Shown one piece after another: positions 16,855-26,187 of a stretch of 64,000 nt of DNA (its first letter is position 1; the number at the start of each line of letters is the position of its first letter). Below the pieces are notes generated by a model. That model made no database searches and was not told where the DNA came from. It worked only from the letters and a program-made list of their open reading frames with translations. Source of the DNA: Microvirga zambiensis WSM3693. GTDB taxonomy: Bacteria; Pseudomonadota; Alphaproteobacteria; Rhizobiales; Beijerinckiaceae. Location of the stretch: positions 1 to 64,000 of the forward strand of contig NZ_JAERQD010000024.1 of the NCBI RefSeq assembly GCF_016735695.1. The letters run 5' to 3'. The position numbers and the translations under genes were made by a program.

Positions 16855-18546
16855 ATGAAGTCGATGCAGTTAGTTTCATTGTCATTCGCCAGAGCCGTCT
16901 TGGCGGGATCCCTCATCGCCGCTGCCGGGTCGTCCGCGGCGACGGCGCAGCCCAACAAAAACCAGCTCGTCGTGGGCCAGCTACAGTTCCTGACGAATTT
17001 TCATCCACTGGTCCAGGTCAACAACACCAAGCGCTTGGTCATCAACTATTCGCTGAGGCCGATCACGGCCTTCGACGAGAATGTCGAGAACCAGTGCATC
17101 CTCTGCGAGACGCTTCCGACGATCGAGAACGGCCTTGCGAAGATCGTCGACCTTCCCGATGGGAAAAAGGGCATGAAGGTGACGCTCGTTCTGAAGAAGG
17201 GGCTGGCATGGGGCGACGGCATTCCGGTCTCGTCCAAGGACATTGAGTTCACCTGGAAGATGGGGCGCGATCCGAAGATCGGTTTCTCCAACTACAATGC
17301 ATGGGACCGCGCCTCGGAGCTGGAAGTCGTCGACGACCGGACCGTCGTTCTGACGCTTCCCCAGATCCTTTCGAGCTACAATTCGTGGGATCAGGTTCTG
17401 CCAGCGCATCTAGAGGGACCAGTCTATGCGGCCAATCCGACCCTCGACACATACGTGAAACAGTCACTCTACAACACGCAGCCGACCAATCCCGGTCTCT
17501 GGAATGGCTCCTACCTTCTGAGCGACTACCAAATCGGTACGCGCATCGTGTTCACGCCCAATCCGAAGTGGTCGGGCAACAAGCCGCATTTGCAGCGCAT
17601 CGTGCTGAGCTATCGCGACAACTCCTCGGCATTGCTTCAGAACCTTCTTGCCGGTGCGGTCGATGCGGTGCCGGTGAGCCCCGGCGGCATCAGCTTCTCG
17701 CAGATGCTCGATCTACGGACACAGCAACCGAAGAAATTCACCTACCACCTCGCCTACGGAACAAATCTGGAGCGCATCGCGGCCAACTTCGACAACCCGA
17801 TCCTGAAGGACAAGTCGGTGCGTCAGGCCCTGCTCTATGCCATCGACCGGAAGGCGATCAGCGACGAGCTGTTCGGCGGGTTGCAGCCGGTGGCGCACGG
17901 CATCCTGAGTGATCAGAATGCGTTCTACAACAAGGACATGACGATCTATAAGTACGATGCGGCCAAGGCCAAGGATCTGCTTGCGAAGGCAGGCTGGAAG
18001 CCGGGCCGTGACGGGATCTGCGTCAACGGAAAGGGTGATCGCCTTTCGCTTGAGCTGGTGTCGACTGCGGGCAACCAGACACGAGAACAGATCGCTCAGG
18101 TCATCCAGAGCCAGATGAAAGAGGTCTGCGTCGAGATCAAGAACAACTTTGTGCCGCTGCAGGAATTCAATGGCGAAATGGCGCGCAAGAGGAAGTTCAA
18201 GGCACTGATCATGTCGTCGATCGATTTCTCGCCGTCCGTCTCTCCCCGCATTGCGCTCGGTTCCGATGCCATTCCGAAGGCAGAGAACAACGGTGTCGGT
18301 AACAACTTCTCCGCCTATGCAAGCCCGGCCATGGACAAGGCGCTCGGAGAGCTGGAAATGTCTCTCGATCCCGTTGCCGCCAAGAAGGCATGGGGAACGG
18401 TGCAGCAGATCTTTGCGGAGGATCTGCCGATGCTGCCGCTGTACTTCTACCCGCGCGCCTATGTTGCGGTGCCCGACCTGGTCAATTTCCGGCAGGGGAC
18501 ACTCGACCCGTTGCAGATCTGGGCTGAGGAGTGGGAGCGCAAGTAG
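16855..18546 (+). CDS. ABC transporter substrate-binding protein, family 5
   Basis: A 563-residue periplasmic receptor for the preceding importer. A signal peptide of about 30 residues ends SSAATAQP. The family-5 landmarks are LVLKKGLAWGDGIPVSSKDIEFTWK, IVLSYRDNSSALLQNLLAGAVDAV and VRQALLYAIDRKAI. AGGGAGGA lies just before ATG 16855. It is longer than many DppA proteins, which is common for receptors binding bulky or non-peptide ligands. The ligand is unknown; linked CapA-like and D-2-hydroxyacid dehydrogenase genes hint at a hydroxy-acid-containing compound. Confidence 0.9.
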   Translation: MKSMQLVSLSFARAVLAGSLIAAAGSSAATAQPNKNQLVVGQLQFLTNFHPLVQVNNTKRLVINYSLRPITAFDENVENQCILCETLPTIENGLAKIVDLPDGKKGMKVTLVLKKGLAWGDGIPVSSKDIEFTWKMGRDPKIGFSNYNAWDRASELEVVDDRTVVLTLPQILSSYNSWDQVLPAHLEGPVYAANPTLDTYVKQSLYNTQPTNPGLWNGSYLLSDYQIGTRIVFTPNPKWSGNKPHLQRIVLSYRDNSSALLQNLLAGAVDAVPVSPGGISFSQMLDLRTQQPKKFTYHLAYGTNLERIAANFDNPILKDKSVRQALLYAIDRKAISDELFGGLQPVAHGILSDQNAFYNKDMTIYKYDAAKAKDLLAKAGWKPGRDGICVNGKGDRLSLELVSTAGNQTREQIAQVIQSQMKEVCVEIKNNFVPLQEFNGEMARKRKFKALIMSSIDFSPSVSPRIALGSDAIPKAENNGVGNNFSAYASPAMDKALGELEMSLDPVAAKKAWGTVQQIFAEDLPMLPLYFYPRAYVAVPDLVNFRQGTLDPLQIWAEEWERK

Positions 18547-18608
18547 GGTAGAAAACTCACGGCATGCCTGCTGACGATCGGCCAAGTGTTGGAGCTGGAT
18601 GAAGTTCG

Positions 18609-19592
18609 ATGAGGTTGAATATCGCCGTTCTCGACGATTATATCGGCGTCTCTCAAACGGTCGCCGACTGGGAACCTCTGAAGGCCCGCGCCAATGTGGT
18701 CGTGTTCAGCAGGCCGCTCTCCGTGCCGGAGGAGGCGGCGAGGGAACTTGCCGACTTCGACATCATCTGCACCCTGCGGGAGCGGATGCCGATACCGGCT
18801 TCGCTGATCGAACGCCTTCCGCGTCTGAAGTACATCGTGGTAACGGGCAAGCGATACGACACGGTCGATGTCGCCGCGGCGGCTGCCCATGGCGTCACGG
18901 TTTCCAACACCCCCGTTAGTGGAGCCGGGAGCGGGGGTGTCGCCGAGCTCGTCTGGGGACTTATCCTGTCTCTTGCCCGTCACATCTCCTCCGAGGACCG
19001 GATGATGAGGCAAGGGGAGTGGCAGCATCAAGCGGGAACCGCGCTCGGCGGAAAGACTCTCGGCATCCTGGGCCTCGGCGGCCTCGGCCGCCGGGTCGCC
19101 GAGATTGGAAAAGTGTTCGGCATGACGGTTCAGGCCTGGAGCCAGAACATGACAGACGAGCAGGCCGCAGCTGCCGGCGCCCGCCGCGTCTCGAAGGAGG
19201 AACTCTTCGCCACGAGCGATGTGGTGACGATCCATCTCGCTTTGAGCGATCGTACGCGCGGCATCGTGGGCGCTCCGGAACTGCGCGCCATGAAGCCGAC
19301 CGCTTTTCTCGTCAACACGGCACGCGGCGCGATCGTCGATGAGAAGGCCCTCGTCGATGTTCTGAGGGCAGGATCGATCGCCGGAGCAGGTCTCGACGTC
19401 TACGAGCAGGAGCCGTTGCCCGTAGACCATCCTTTCCGCAGCTTGCCCAACGTCGTGATCACGCCGCATCTCGGCTATTTCACCAGGGAGATGTTGGGCA
19501 CCTATTACGGGGATGCTATTCGTCTGATCGAGGCTTTTCTCGACGGCAGGCCCGAGCGGGTCGTCAACATGCCTGTCGATGCCACGCCTTAG
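18609..19592 (+). CDS. D-2-hydroxyacid dehydrogenase
   Basis: A 327-residue NAD(P)-dependent oxidoreductase interconverting a 2-oxoacid and a D-2-hydroxyacid. The Rossmann motif GLGGLGRRVAE (near residue 155), the catalytic Arg in VNTARGAIVD, the Glu in GLDVYEQEPLP and the His in VITPHLGYF are all present. It is closer to phosphoglycerate-dehydrogenase-like proteins without the ACT domain. It follows the ABC receptor by about 60 bases in the same direction and probably processes the imported compound. The last 14 bases overlap the transporter gene that follows. Confidence 0.9.
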   Translation: MRLNIAVLDDYIGVSQTVADWEPLKARANVVVFSRPLSVPEEAARELADFDIICTLRERMPIPASLIERLPRLKYIVVTGKRYDTVDVAAAAAHGVTVSNTPVSGAGSGGVAELVWGLILSLARHISSEDRMMRQGEWQHQAGTALGGKTLGILGLGGLGRRVAEIGKVFGMTVQAWSQNMTDEQAAAAGARRVSKEELFATSDVVTIHLALSDRTRGIVGAPELRAMKPTAFLVNTARGAIVDEKALVDVLRAGSIAGAGLDVYEQEPLPVDHPFRSLPNVVITPHLGYFTREMLGTYYGDAIRLIEAFLDGRPERVVNMPVDATP

Positions 19593-20835
19593 AAAGCTCC
19601 TGCGAAGGCTGGGTTCCCGTATCGGTGCTTCGCCGATCGTCCGGCTTTTGACGAGAGGGCAGTTCGCGATCTATTCGGCAGGCAATTGCGTGTCGCTCCT
19701 CGGTACTTGGATGCAGCGGATCGGCTGCAGCCTCCTGGTCTGGAACATGACGGAGTCGACCTTCTGGCTCGGAATTCTGGCTGCCGCCGATCTTCTGCCG
19801 ACCGTCTTTATCGGGCCGTTCGCCGGTGCGGCTGCGGACCGATGGGATCCGCTGAGACTCAACCGGATCTGTCAGGCCATTCTCACGGGGATTGCAGTCC
19901 TGATGACAATTCTGATCGTCTGCGGCTTTCTAAGCCTCCCCGTGCTGATCGCCCTCGTTGCGCTGCAGGGATGCGTGATTGCGTTGAGCCAGCCGGCACG
20001 TCTGGCGCTCGTCCAGGATCTTGTGGCGCGGGAAGATATTCCCGCCGCAGTCGCGATCAATTCGATGAATGTCAATCTCGCTAGGCTCGTTGGGCCCGCC
20101 ATTGCCGGCTTGATGGTCGTGCGTTTCGACGTCGCCTGGGTCTTCCTTCTGAACGCGATCGTCACCGCGATTTTCGTCGCGACACTCGGCATCATCGCGA
20201 CGGTTCGGAGCACCGAGCAAGCCTTTGGCCGAAACATGCTCGCCGACATCATTGCCGGCTTTCGCTATCTGCTCGCCGATCCCGGCATGCGTGTCATGCT
20301 GTTCCTGTTGCTGGTCGGGGGCGTTACGATCCGTTCTGTGGCGGAAATGCTTCCAGCCTTCGCCGCCGAGCAGTTCTCTCAGGCTGCCACGGGGCTTGCA
20401 GTTCTGACATCGACGATGGCTCTGGGATCGATTCTGGCGGGGTTCAGCATGGGGATGTACCTTGTCGCGAGCCGGCTCCCTCAGCAGATCATCCTGTCCT
20501 GGCTGCTCTCGGCGATTGCCGTCATCGCCTTCGCCCTTGCTCCTCACGTCTGGCTTCTGTCGTCCTGCGCGATGGCAATGGGATTCTTCACCTCACTTGC
20601 CCTTATTGGAACGCAGACCTTCGTCCAGCTCCGGGCTCCGCCGGCTATGCGGGGGCGGGCACTCAGTGCCCATGGCCTGCTTTTCAGGGCTAGCCCTTCA
20701 CTCGGTGCCCTGATGCTCGGCTTCGCCTCAGACCTGTTTAATCTGACCGTGCCGGCCATCGCGAGCGGCAGCATCATGTTGCTGGTGGCATTGGTGTTCC
20801 TACCCTCGGCGAAGCGGTTCGGATCCGGTCTCTAG
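19579..20835 (+). CDS. MFS transporter (EntS/MFS_3-like)
   Basis: A 418-residue, 12-helix major facilitator. The first helix region FAIYSAGNCVSLLGTWMQRIGCSLLVW and the loop FAGAAADRWDPLRLNRICQ resemble the MFS_3 group that includes the enterobactin exporter EntS. It overlaps the dehydrogenase gene and ends 11 bases before a convergent LysR gene. In this cluster it may export a product or a toxic intermediate. Confidence 0.88.
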   Translation: MPRLRKLLRRLGSRIGASPIVRLLTRGQFAIYSAGNCVSLLGTWMQRIGCSLLVWNMTESTFWLGILAAADLLPTVFIGPFAGAAADRWDPLRLNRICQAILTGIAVLMTILIVCGFLSLPVLIALVALQGCVIALSQPARLALVQDLVAREDIPAAVAINSMNVNLARLVGPAIAGLMVVRFDVAWVFLLNAIVTAIFVATLGIIATVRSTEQAFGRNMLADIIAGFRYLLADPGMRVMLFLLLVGGVTIRSVAEMLPAFAAEQFSQAATGLAVLTSTMALGSILAGFSMGMYLVASRLPQQIILSWLLSAIAVIAFALAPHVWLLSSCAMAMGFFTSLALIGTQTFVQLRAPPAMRGRALSAHGLLFRASPSLGALMLGFASDLFNLTVPAIASGSIMLLVALVFLPSAKRFGSGL

Positions 20836-20846
20836 CCGATCCGCTC

Positions 20847-21743
20847 CTATTTACGCAGAAGCTTGAGGCTGAGATCCTTAAGGATGCGGAAGGCAGCCTC
20901 CTGCAGTCTGTTGTTGACCCGGCGCGCGGGTTGGACGAGCTGAATCGCAAGGACCAGTTCCGGCCCGACGATTTTCCGTACGGCCAGGCCTGCTCCTGCG
21001 CCTTTTGACTCCATGGTGCGGATCGACGCCACGGTAAATCCGTAACCGTCTCGGACAAGGTCGAACATCGTGTCGAGGGGATCAAGCTCAAAGACAAGGT
21101 TCAGCTTCTGACCAAGGCGCGCCAGTTCGGAATCGAGCAAGACTCTTGTGCTGTTGGGCCGGCAGGCAACGATCATCGGCAGGGAGGCCAGGGCTTCGAG
21201 CCGAACTGGTCCGCTATCGTCGAAGGCTCCCTCCGCGCCGACGATATACAACTCCTCCTCCACCAGATCCGTGACCTCGAGCATTGGCGAGGAGGGCGCG
21301 TCGAACATAATGACCATGTCGAGACGTCCCGATAGCAACCACTCCTGCAACTGGCTGGAGCGTCCGTGGACCAATGTGACTTGGGCGTCCGATAACTCCT
21401 CACGAAGACGGCGAATGAGCGCGGTCGCGATCGCGACGGAGATTGTCGCCGGCAGACCGATTGCTACCCTGCCAGACTTGCCGGTTCGCGCATTCTCGAT
21501 ATCCTCATAAGTGCGCTCGATTTGCCGAAGAATGCCGCGCGCGTTGCTTAAAAGTCGCTCGCCAGCCTCGGTTGGCTCAACCCCTCTGCCGTTACGGATC
21601 AGAAGCCGTTCCTTCAGCTCGACTTCGAGATTGTGGATCTGCCGGCTCAGGGCGGGCTGAGCAACGTGAAGGAAGGTGGACGCACGGCTGAAACTGCCAA
21701 GCTCAGCAACACGGACGAAATAACTCAGCTGGCGTATGTCCAT
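20847..21743 (-). CDS. LysR-family transcription regulator
   Basis: A 298-residue regulator. The winged helix-turn-helix is at residues 1-60 (LSYFVRVAELGSFSRASTFLHVAQPALSRQIHNLE), followed by a linker helix and a periplasmic-binding-protein-like effector domain (GRVAIGLPATISVAIATAL, EWLLSGRLDMVIMFD). The sequence is close to the Nac/CynR-like branch. It is divergent from the rubredoxin operon, with 117 bases between, the usual geometry of a LysR protein and its target. Confidence 0.9.
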   Translation of the reverse strand: MDIRQLSYFVRVAELGSFSRASTFLHVAQPALSRQIHNLEVELKERLLIRNGRGVEPTEAGERLLSNARGILRQIERTYEDIENARTGKSGRVAIGLPATISVAIATALIRRLREELSDAQVTLVHGRSSQLQEWLLSGRLDMVIMFDAPSSPMLEVTDLVEEELYIVGAEGAFDDSGPVRLEALASLPMIVACRPNSTRVLLDSELARLGQKLNLVFELDPLDTMFDLVRDGYGFTVASIRTMESKGAGAGLAVRKIVGPELVLAIQLVQPARRVNNRLQEAAFRILKDLSLKLLRK

Positions 21744-21812
21744 CGCGTTTCCTATTCCGATATGCCGGTTTGCTATGTCTGATAGTCATGCAGAACATCT
21801 GGCGATAACAGA

Positions 21813-21820
21813 GCATATGC
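21813..21820. promoter_or_regulatory. Palindrome in the LysR-rubredoxin intergenic region
   Basis: The perfect eight-base palindrome GCATATGC lies 41 bases before the rubredoxin start, inside the divergent region where a LysR site is expected. It is short, so it is offered only as a candidate. Confidence 0.25.
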
Positions 21821-21860
21821 CATAGCCTCCGTTCAACTAAATTCATCCCGGGAGGTGCAG

Positions 21861-22067
21861 ATGATTGACGCGTCGGAGGATATTGCGCGCAAGGACGGCT
21901 TTCGGATCTGGGAATGCGTTCTGTGCGGCTTTCGATATGACGAGTCGCTGGGCGATCCCGATGGCGGCGTGGCGCCGGGGACACGCTGGGAAGACGTGCC
22001 GGATGATTGGATGTGCCCGGAATGCGGAGCGCGCAAGAGCGAGTTCGACATGATCGTCGTGGGCTGA
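21861..22067 (+). CDS. Rubredoxin
   Basis: A 68-residue iron carrier with the two knuckles CVLC (Cys 19 and 22) and CPEC (Cys 52 and 55) and the conserved core [18 protein letters not shown]. It should pass single electrons from the reductase encoded next to an oxygenase or other acceptor. GGAGGT lies six bases before ATG 21861. The N terminus is about 15 residues longer than minimal rubredoxins. The usual partner, an alkane-type hydroxylase, is absent here. Confidence 0.95.
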   Translation: MIDASEDIARKDGFRIWECVLCGFRYDESLGDPDGGVAPGTRWEDVPDDWMCPECGARKSEFDMIVVG

Positions 22068-22093
22068 TTGTCGACAACGACTGGGTGATTGCA

Positions 22094-23302
22094 ATGTCAG
22101 GCGTTTTGATCCTTGGTGCGTCCCATTCTGGTATCGCTGCGGCAGCTGCCTTACGCGGATTCGGCTACGAGGGCGCGCTCACGGTCGTCAGCCGTGAGGA
22201 GGCACTGCCCTACCATCGCCCGCCGCTGTCGAAAGAAGCGTTGTCAGCTGAAGAGTATTCGCCGGCACTCCTGCGCCCGGAGACTTTCTACAGGACAAAC
22301 CGGATCGATCTTGAGCGAGGAATGACGATCGCCAATGTCGATACCGAGAACCGGAATGCAGTTGCAACGGACGGCCGGCGGTATGAGTACGACACGCTGA
22401 TATTCGCCTGTGGCGCCGAGCCGCGACGGCTGCCGCTGGAGGTCGATCCTCAGGGTGCGGCATTCTACCTGAGAACGCACGACGATTTCATCCAGCTGAG
22501 CTCGCGTATGTCGCGTGCACGGACGCTCGCCGTCATCGGCGGCGGACTGATCGGCCTTGAGGTTGCGGCCTTGGCCGTCAGCAAGGGAATACGCACCACT
22601 CTGGTTGAGGCAGGCGAACGGCTGATGGAGCGGACGGTGAGCCGCTCGATCGCCGGTTATCTCCTTGACCGCCATCGGGCGAGAGGCTTGGAAGTGAAGT
22701 TGGCTTCACCCGTCGCGTCCATCCGGCGGAACGACGACCGCAATACGAATATTGTCTCCTTCGGCCATGGCGAAACGATCGAGGCAGATCTGGTTGTTGC
22801 GGCGATCGGCATTGTCCCGAACGATCAACTTGCACGCCGAGCGGGCTTGTCGGTGGAGAGTGGCATTCTGACCTCTCACCAGGGACAGATCGAAGACCGC
22901 GCGATCTATGCGATTGGCGATTGTGCTTCATGGTTCAATGTGGACCTCGGTCACCATGTCCGTTACGAAGCTGTCAATCCGGGCCAGGACCAGGCCAAGA
23001 TCGTCGCGGCCTCGATTACGGGCGCCCCCATGCCGACACGGCGCGCGCCGCGATACTGGTCTCATCAGGCCGAGATCCAGATCCAGATGGCAGGCGACGT
23101 TCACAAATCCGAAGCCGAGGCCGTCCTGAAAGGCCCCACGAGCGGTGCCTTCTCAGTCCTCGGTCTGAAGGATGGTCGGCTCGTATCCGTGCAATCCGTC
23201 AACGCCGCACGTCAGTTCATGATGCTGCAGGATCTGATCGGGACGGATCGCGATGGGCTTGCAACCGCATTGAACGTGGAATTCCCTCCGCCTCGTCACT
23301 GA
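22094..23302 (+). CDS. FAD-dependent ferredoxin/rubredoxin reductase-like protein
   Basis: A 402-residue flavoprotein of the oxygenase-coupled reductase group. FAD binding: GVLILGASHSGIAAAAAL with YHRPPLSK. NAD(P)H binding: LAVIGGGLIGLEVAALA. Second FAD motif: IYAIGDCASW. The first motif is GxSxSG-like rather than the usual GxGxxG. It follows the rubredoxin by 26 bases and probably reduces it. ATG 22094 was chosen; GTG 22085 is also possible and no strong ribosome binding site decides. Confidence 0.9.
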   Translation: MSGVLILGASHSGIAAAAALRGFGYEGALTVVSREEALPYHRPPLSKEALSAEEYSPALLRPETFYRTNRIDLERGMTIANVDTENRNAVATDGRRYEYDTLIFACGAEPRRLPLEVDPQGAAFYLRTHDDFIQLSSRMSRARTLAVIGGGLIGLEVAALAVSKGIRTTLVEAGERLMERTVSRSIAGYLLDRHRARGLEVKLASPVASIRRNDDRNTNIVSFGHGETIEADLVVAAIGIVPNDQLARRAGLSVESGILTSHQGQIEDRAIYAIGDCASWFNVDLGHHVRYEAVNPGQDQAKIVAASITGAPMPTRRAPRYWSHQAEIQIQMAGDVHKSEAEAVLKGPTSGAFSVLGLKDGRLVSVQSVNAARQFMMLQDLIGTDRDGLATALNVEFPPPRH

Positions 23303-23337
23303 GGTGAGGCGGCGCATTATTCAATGGGAGAAAGAAC

Positions 23338-24078
23338 ATGCAGGCGAGTTCATATGCCGAAAACGAGCTAAAACGCTTTCGCAGGGGGCAATCCTGGAAA
23401 ATCAACCTCTTCGGCAAGAATTCGGATATCGCGACACCGGACCCACAAGCGTTTCGCCTGGACTTGAATGCGCATCAGAAGCTGGATTCGCATTTCCATA
23501 TCGTCGATCAGTTCCAGGTCTTCATCGCAGGCAGCGGCACTATCGGGCGGGACCAAGTGCATCTGATCACCGTCCACTACGCTGATCACCACACCGGCTA
23601 CGGCCCATTGATCGCCGGAGAGCAAGGGCTGTCCTATCTGACGCTGCGCAGCAAGACGGATGCGGGTCTGGTGTACCTCACGACGCCGAACGTTCGCGAG
23701 AAACTGAAGCCCACAAAACGGCGGCACCGTGTTTCGCCGCCGGTCGCGCTCTCCATCGAGCCAGTCCTTCGTGATCGCACGACCGTCTCTATCGATACCA
23801 TTATTGAGGAACAGCCAGGCGACGATGGAATGAACGTCAAGGTTATACGCCTTGGCCCTTCCATGACCGTTCAGGCCCCGGACCCAAGCAAATCCGGAGG
23901 GCAGTATCTTATCGTCCTCAATGGATCTCTCCTCCTCGACGGGCAAACCTACACTCCGTACTCGTTGGTCTTCGTGCGTTCGACGGATGAGGCTCCCATG
24001 CTGCTGGCGGGAGACGGCGGCGTCGAGGTCATGGTCACGCAATTTCCGAGCGAAGACGATTGGATGCAATCTATCTAA
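23338..24078 (+). CDS. Bicupin-like protein of unknown function
   Basis: A 246-residue protein of no family I can name. The first half holds a cupin-like motif (HFHIVDQFQVFIAGSGTIG, near residues 45-63) with His-x-His but Gln where the third ligand Glu is usual. The second half repeats the fold without histidines (GGQYLIVLNGSLLLDGQTY). HADH-like repeats (VHYADHHTGYG) add more His. It has no signal peptide. GGGAGA precedes the ATG. In this operon it may be the oxygenase, isomerase or sensor served by rubredoxin and its reductase; this is inference. Confidence 0.7.
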   Translation: MQASSYAENELKRFRRGQSWKINLFGKNSDIATPDPQAFRLDLNAHQKLDSHFHIVDQFQVFIAGSGTIGRDQVHLITVHYADHHTGYGPLIAGEQGLSYLTLRSKTDAGLVYLTTPNVREKLKPTKRRHRVSPPVALSIEPVLRDRTTVSIDTIIEEQPGDDGMNVKVIRLGPSMTVQAPDPSKSGGQYLIVLNGSLLLDGQTYTPYSLVFVRSTDEAPMLLAGDGGVEVMVTQFPSEDDWMQSI

Positions 24079-24108
24079 TCATGCACAACGTGCTCGGAGG
24101 GGAATGGA

Positions 24109-24849
24109 ATGGCACAGCAGGATAATGATCTCGATCTTCTGCGGCAGGAGCTCGCACCATCGGGAACGTTGCGATGCGCTTTGAATCACGGCAACGTGGT
24201 TCTAGTGCGCCGGGGCCTTTCGGAGGACACTCCGAGCGGCGTATCGGTAGATCTGGCGCGGGAGCTCGCTCGGCGGCTCGATCTTCCCATCGAATTTCGG
24301 CATTACGATAAGGCAGAGGCGGTCTCCGACGGTGCTGGATCTGGTGAATGGGACATCTGCTTTCTGGCCATCGATCCCAAACGGGCCGAGCAAATTGCGT
24401 ATAGCGATCCATATGTGCTGATAGAAGGAGCCTATCTCCTCCGCCGCGGCTCGGCTGCTCGAACACCGAGCGATGTCGATGTGCAGCAGTTGAAGATCGG
24501 CGTCGTGAAAGGAAGTGCATATGAGTTGCATCTTACCCGTACCGGTCAGGGAGGCAAACTCATCCGCTTCTCCAGCTTTGGAGATGCGGTTTCATCTCTC
24601 GACGCAGGTGAACTCGACGGCCTCGGTGGGGTACGCCAGGCTATGCAGAAAGTGGCGGTGGAGCATCCAGGGTTTGAGGTGATGGCGGAGCCTTTCATGG
24701 CTATCCCGCAGGCCATGGGGGTCAGCGTGCTTAAACCTACTGCAGCTCGGTTCGTAAGAACTTTTGTCAAGGAAATGAAGGCGTCGGGAATGGTGAGCAG
24801 ATCGCTCGCAGCAAATGGACATGCCGATGTGACCGTACCCGCAGCGTAG
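24109..24849 (+). CDS. Family-3 (amino-acid type) solute-binding-like protein without signal peptide
   Basis: A 246-residue protein with the periplasmic-binding-protein type 2 fold: SGTLRCALNHGN at the start, SGVSVDLARELARRLDLP, YDKAEAVSDGAGSGEWDICFLA and LKIGVVKGSAYELHL at the hinge. It begins MAQQDNDLDLL, with no secretion signal and no extended hydrophobic segment, and no upstream in-frame extension supplies one. No permease or ATPase follows. It may therefore be a cytoplasmic ligand carrier or enzyme of the cyclohexadienyl-dehydratase type, which shares this fold. Confidence 0.75.
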   Translation: MAQQDNDLDLLRQELAPSGTLRCALNHGNVVLVRRGLSEDTPSGVSVDLARELARRLDLPIEFRHYDKAEAVSDGAGSGEWDICFLAIDPKRAEQIAYSDPYVLIEGAYLLRRGSAARTPSDVDVQQLKIGVVKGSAYELHLTRTGQGGKLIRFSSFGDAVSSLDAGELDGLGGVRQAMQKVAVEHPGFEVMAEPFMAIPQAMGVSVLKPTAARFVRTFVKEMKASGMVSRSLAANGHADVTVPAA

Positions 24850-25147
24850 GGCATACAGGAAACGCCGATATCGGTCGAATTGACTCCTGTACGCCTTGGA
24901 AAGCTCGGATCAGCGCAGGAGAACCGTTCTCTGCAATCGCACCAGATGCATTGTCTCGAACGATCGTAAGCCTGGGAGTGCGGTTGCCCAGCCAGTCCAG
25001 TGGACACAAGAGAATGCGCTGTACGCGAAGCAACATCGTCACCCCTAAGCCGCGTATGTTGATCAAAGGTTTAGGCCAATCACTTGTAGCTCAGAATTGC
25101 GACCAGACTTCACGCGATACCTTAAGCATTCCCGATGGAGGGGCCTG

Positions 25148-26176
25148 ATGATCATCGACTGCCACGGTCACTACACGACGGCCCCGAAGGCGCTGGAGGA
25201 CTGGCGCAACCGCCAGGTCGCCAACATCCACCGTTCGGCCGAGAGACCTGAGCCCTCCGAGCTCAAGATCAGCGACGACGAACTGCGCCAGTCGATCGAG
25301 ACCAACCAGCTCCGACTGATGCGGGAGCGGGGGCTCGACCTGACGATCTTCAGTCCGCGCGCTAGCTTCATGGCGCATCACATCGGCGACTTCTCCATCT
25401 CCTCGGAATGGGCCGCGATCTGCAACGAGCTCTGCTTCCGGGTCTCACAGCTCTTCCCGAACAACTTCATCGGCGCGGCCATGCTGCCGCAGAGCCCCGG
25501 CGTCGATCCGAAGACCTGCCTCCCCGAGCTTGAGAAGTGCGTGAAGGAATACGGGTTTGTCGGCATCAACCTCAACCCCGATCCGACCGGCGGCTACTGG
25601 AAGAGCCCGTCGCTAACCGACCGGCACTGGTATCCGATCTATGAGAAGATGGTGGAGTTCGACATTCCCGCCATGATCCACGTATCGACGAGCTGCAATG
25701 CCTGCTTTCACACCACGGGCGCGCACTACATCAACGCCGACACGACCGCCGTGATGCAGCTCATCGAGGGTGACCTGTTCAAGGACTTCCCGTCCCTGCG
25801 CTTCGTCATCCCGCATGGCGGCGGTGCTGCCCCCTACCACTGGGGCAGGTACCGGGGCCTGGCCCAGGCCCTCAAGAAGCCGGAACTGCGCGAGCACCTG
25901 CTCAAGAACGTCTTCTTCGATACCTGCGTCTATCACCAGCCGGGCATTGACCTGCTGACCACGGCGATCCCGGTCGACAACATCCTGTTTGCTAGCGAGA
26001 TGATCGGCGCCGTGCGCGGAATCGATCCCGAGACGGGGCATCACTTCGATGACACCAAACGCTACATCGAGGCGACGCAGACTCTGAGTTCGGAAGACCG
26101 CTACAAGGTCTACGAGGGCAATGCCCGCCGCGTCTACCCACGCCTAGACAGTGCCCTGAAGGTGCGTGGACTCTGA
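25148..26176 (+). CDS. ligJ: 4-oxalomesaconate hydratase (amidohydrolase family)
   Basis: A 342-residue cytoplasmic enzyme strongly resembling LigJ, which hydrates 4-oxalomesaconate to 4-carboxy-4-hydroxy-2-oxoadipate in the protocatechuate 4,5-cleavage and gallate pathways. Metal ligands fit the known LigJ pattern: His 6 and His 8 in [12 protein letters not shown], a His in MIHVSTSC, and Glu instead of Asp in [17 protein letters not shown] precedes ATG 25148. The ligK-type gene follows by 11 bases. Upstream 24850-25147 is about 300 bases with no gene and probably carries the promoter. Confidence 0.9.
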   Translation: MIIDCHGHYTTAPKALEDWRNRQVANIHRSAERPEPSELKISDDELRQSIETNQLRLMRERGLDLTIFSPRASFMAHHIGDFSISSEWAAICNELCFRVSQLFPNNFIGAAMLPQSPGVDPKTCLPELEKCVKEYGFVGINLNPDPTGGYWKSPSLTDRHWYPIYEKMVEFDIPAMIHVSTSCNACFHTTGAHYINADTTAVMQLIEGDLFKDFPSLRFVIPHGGGAAPYHWGRYRGLAQALKKPELREHLLKNVFFDTCVYHQPGIDLLTTAIPVDNILFASEMIGAVRGIDPETGHHFDDTKRYIEATQTLSSEDRYKVYEGNARRVYPRLDSALKVRGL

Positions 26177-26187
26177 AGGAGAATCTC

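Noticed and set aside
17713..18585. A 290-codon minus-strand frame
   Set aside because: Shadow of the binding-protein gene; no protein-family signal.
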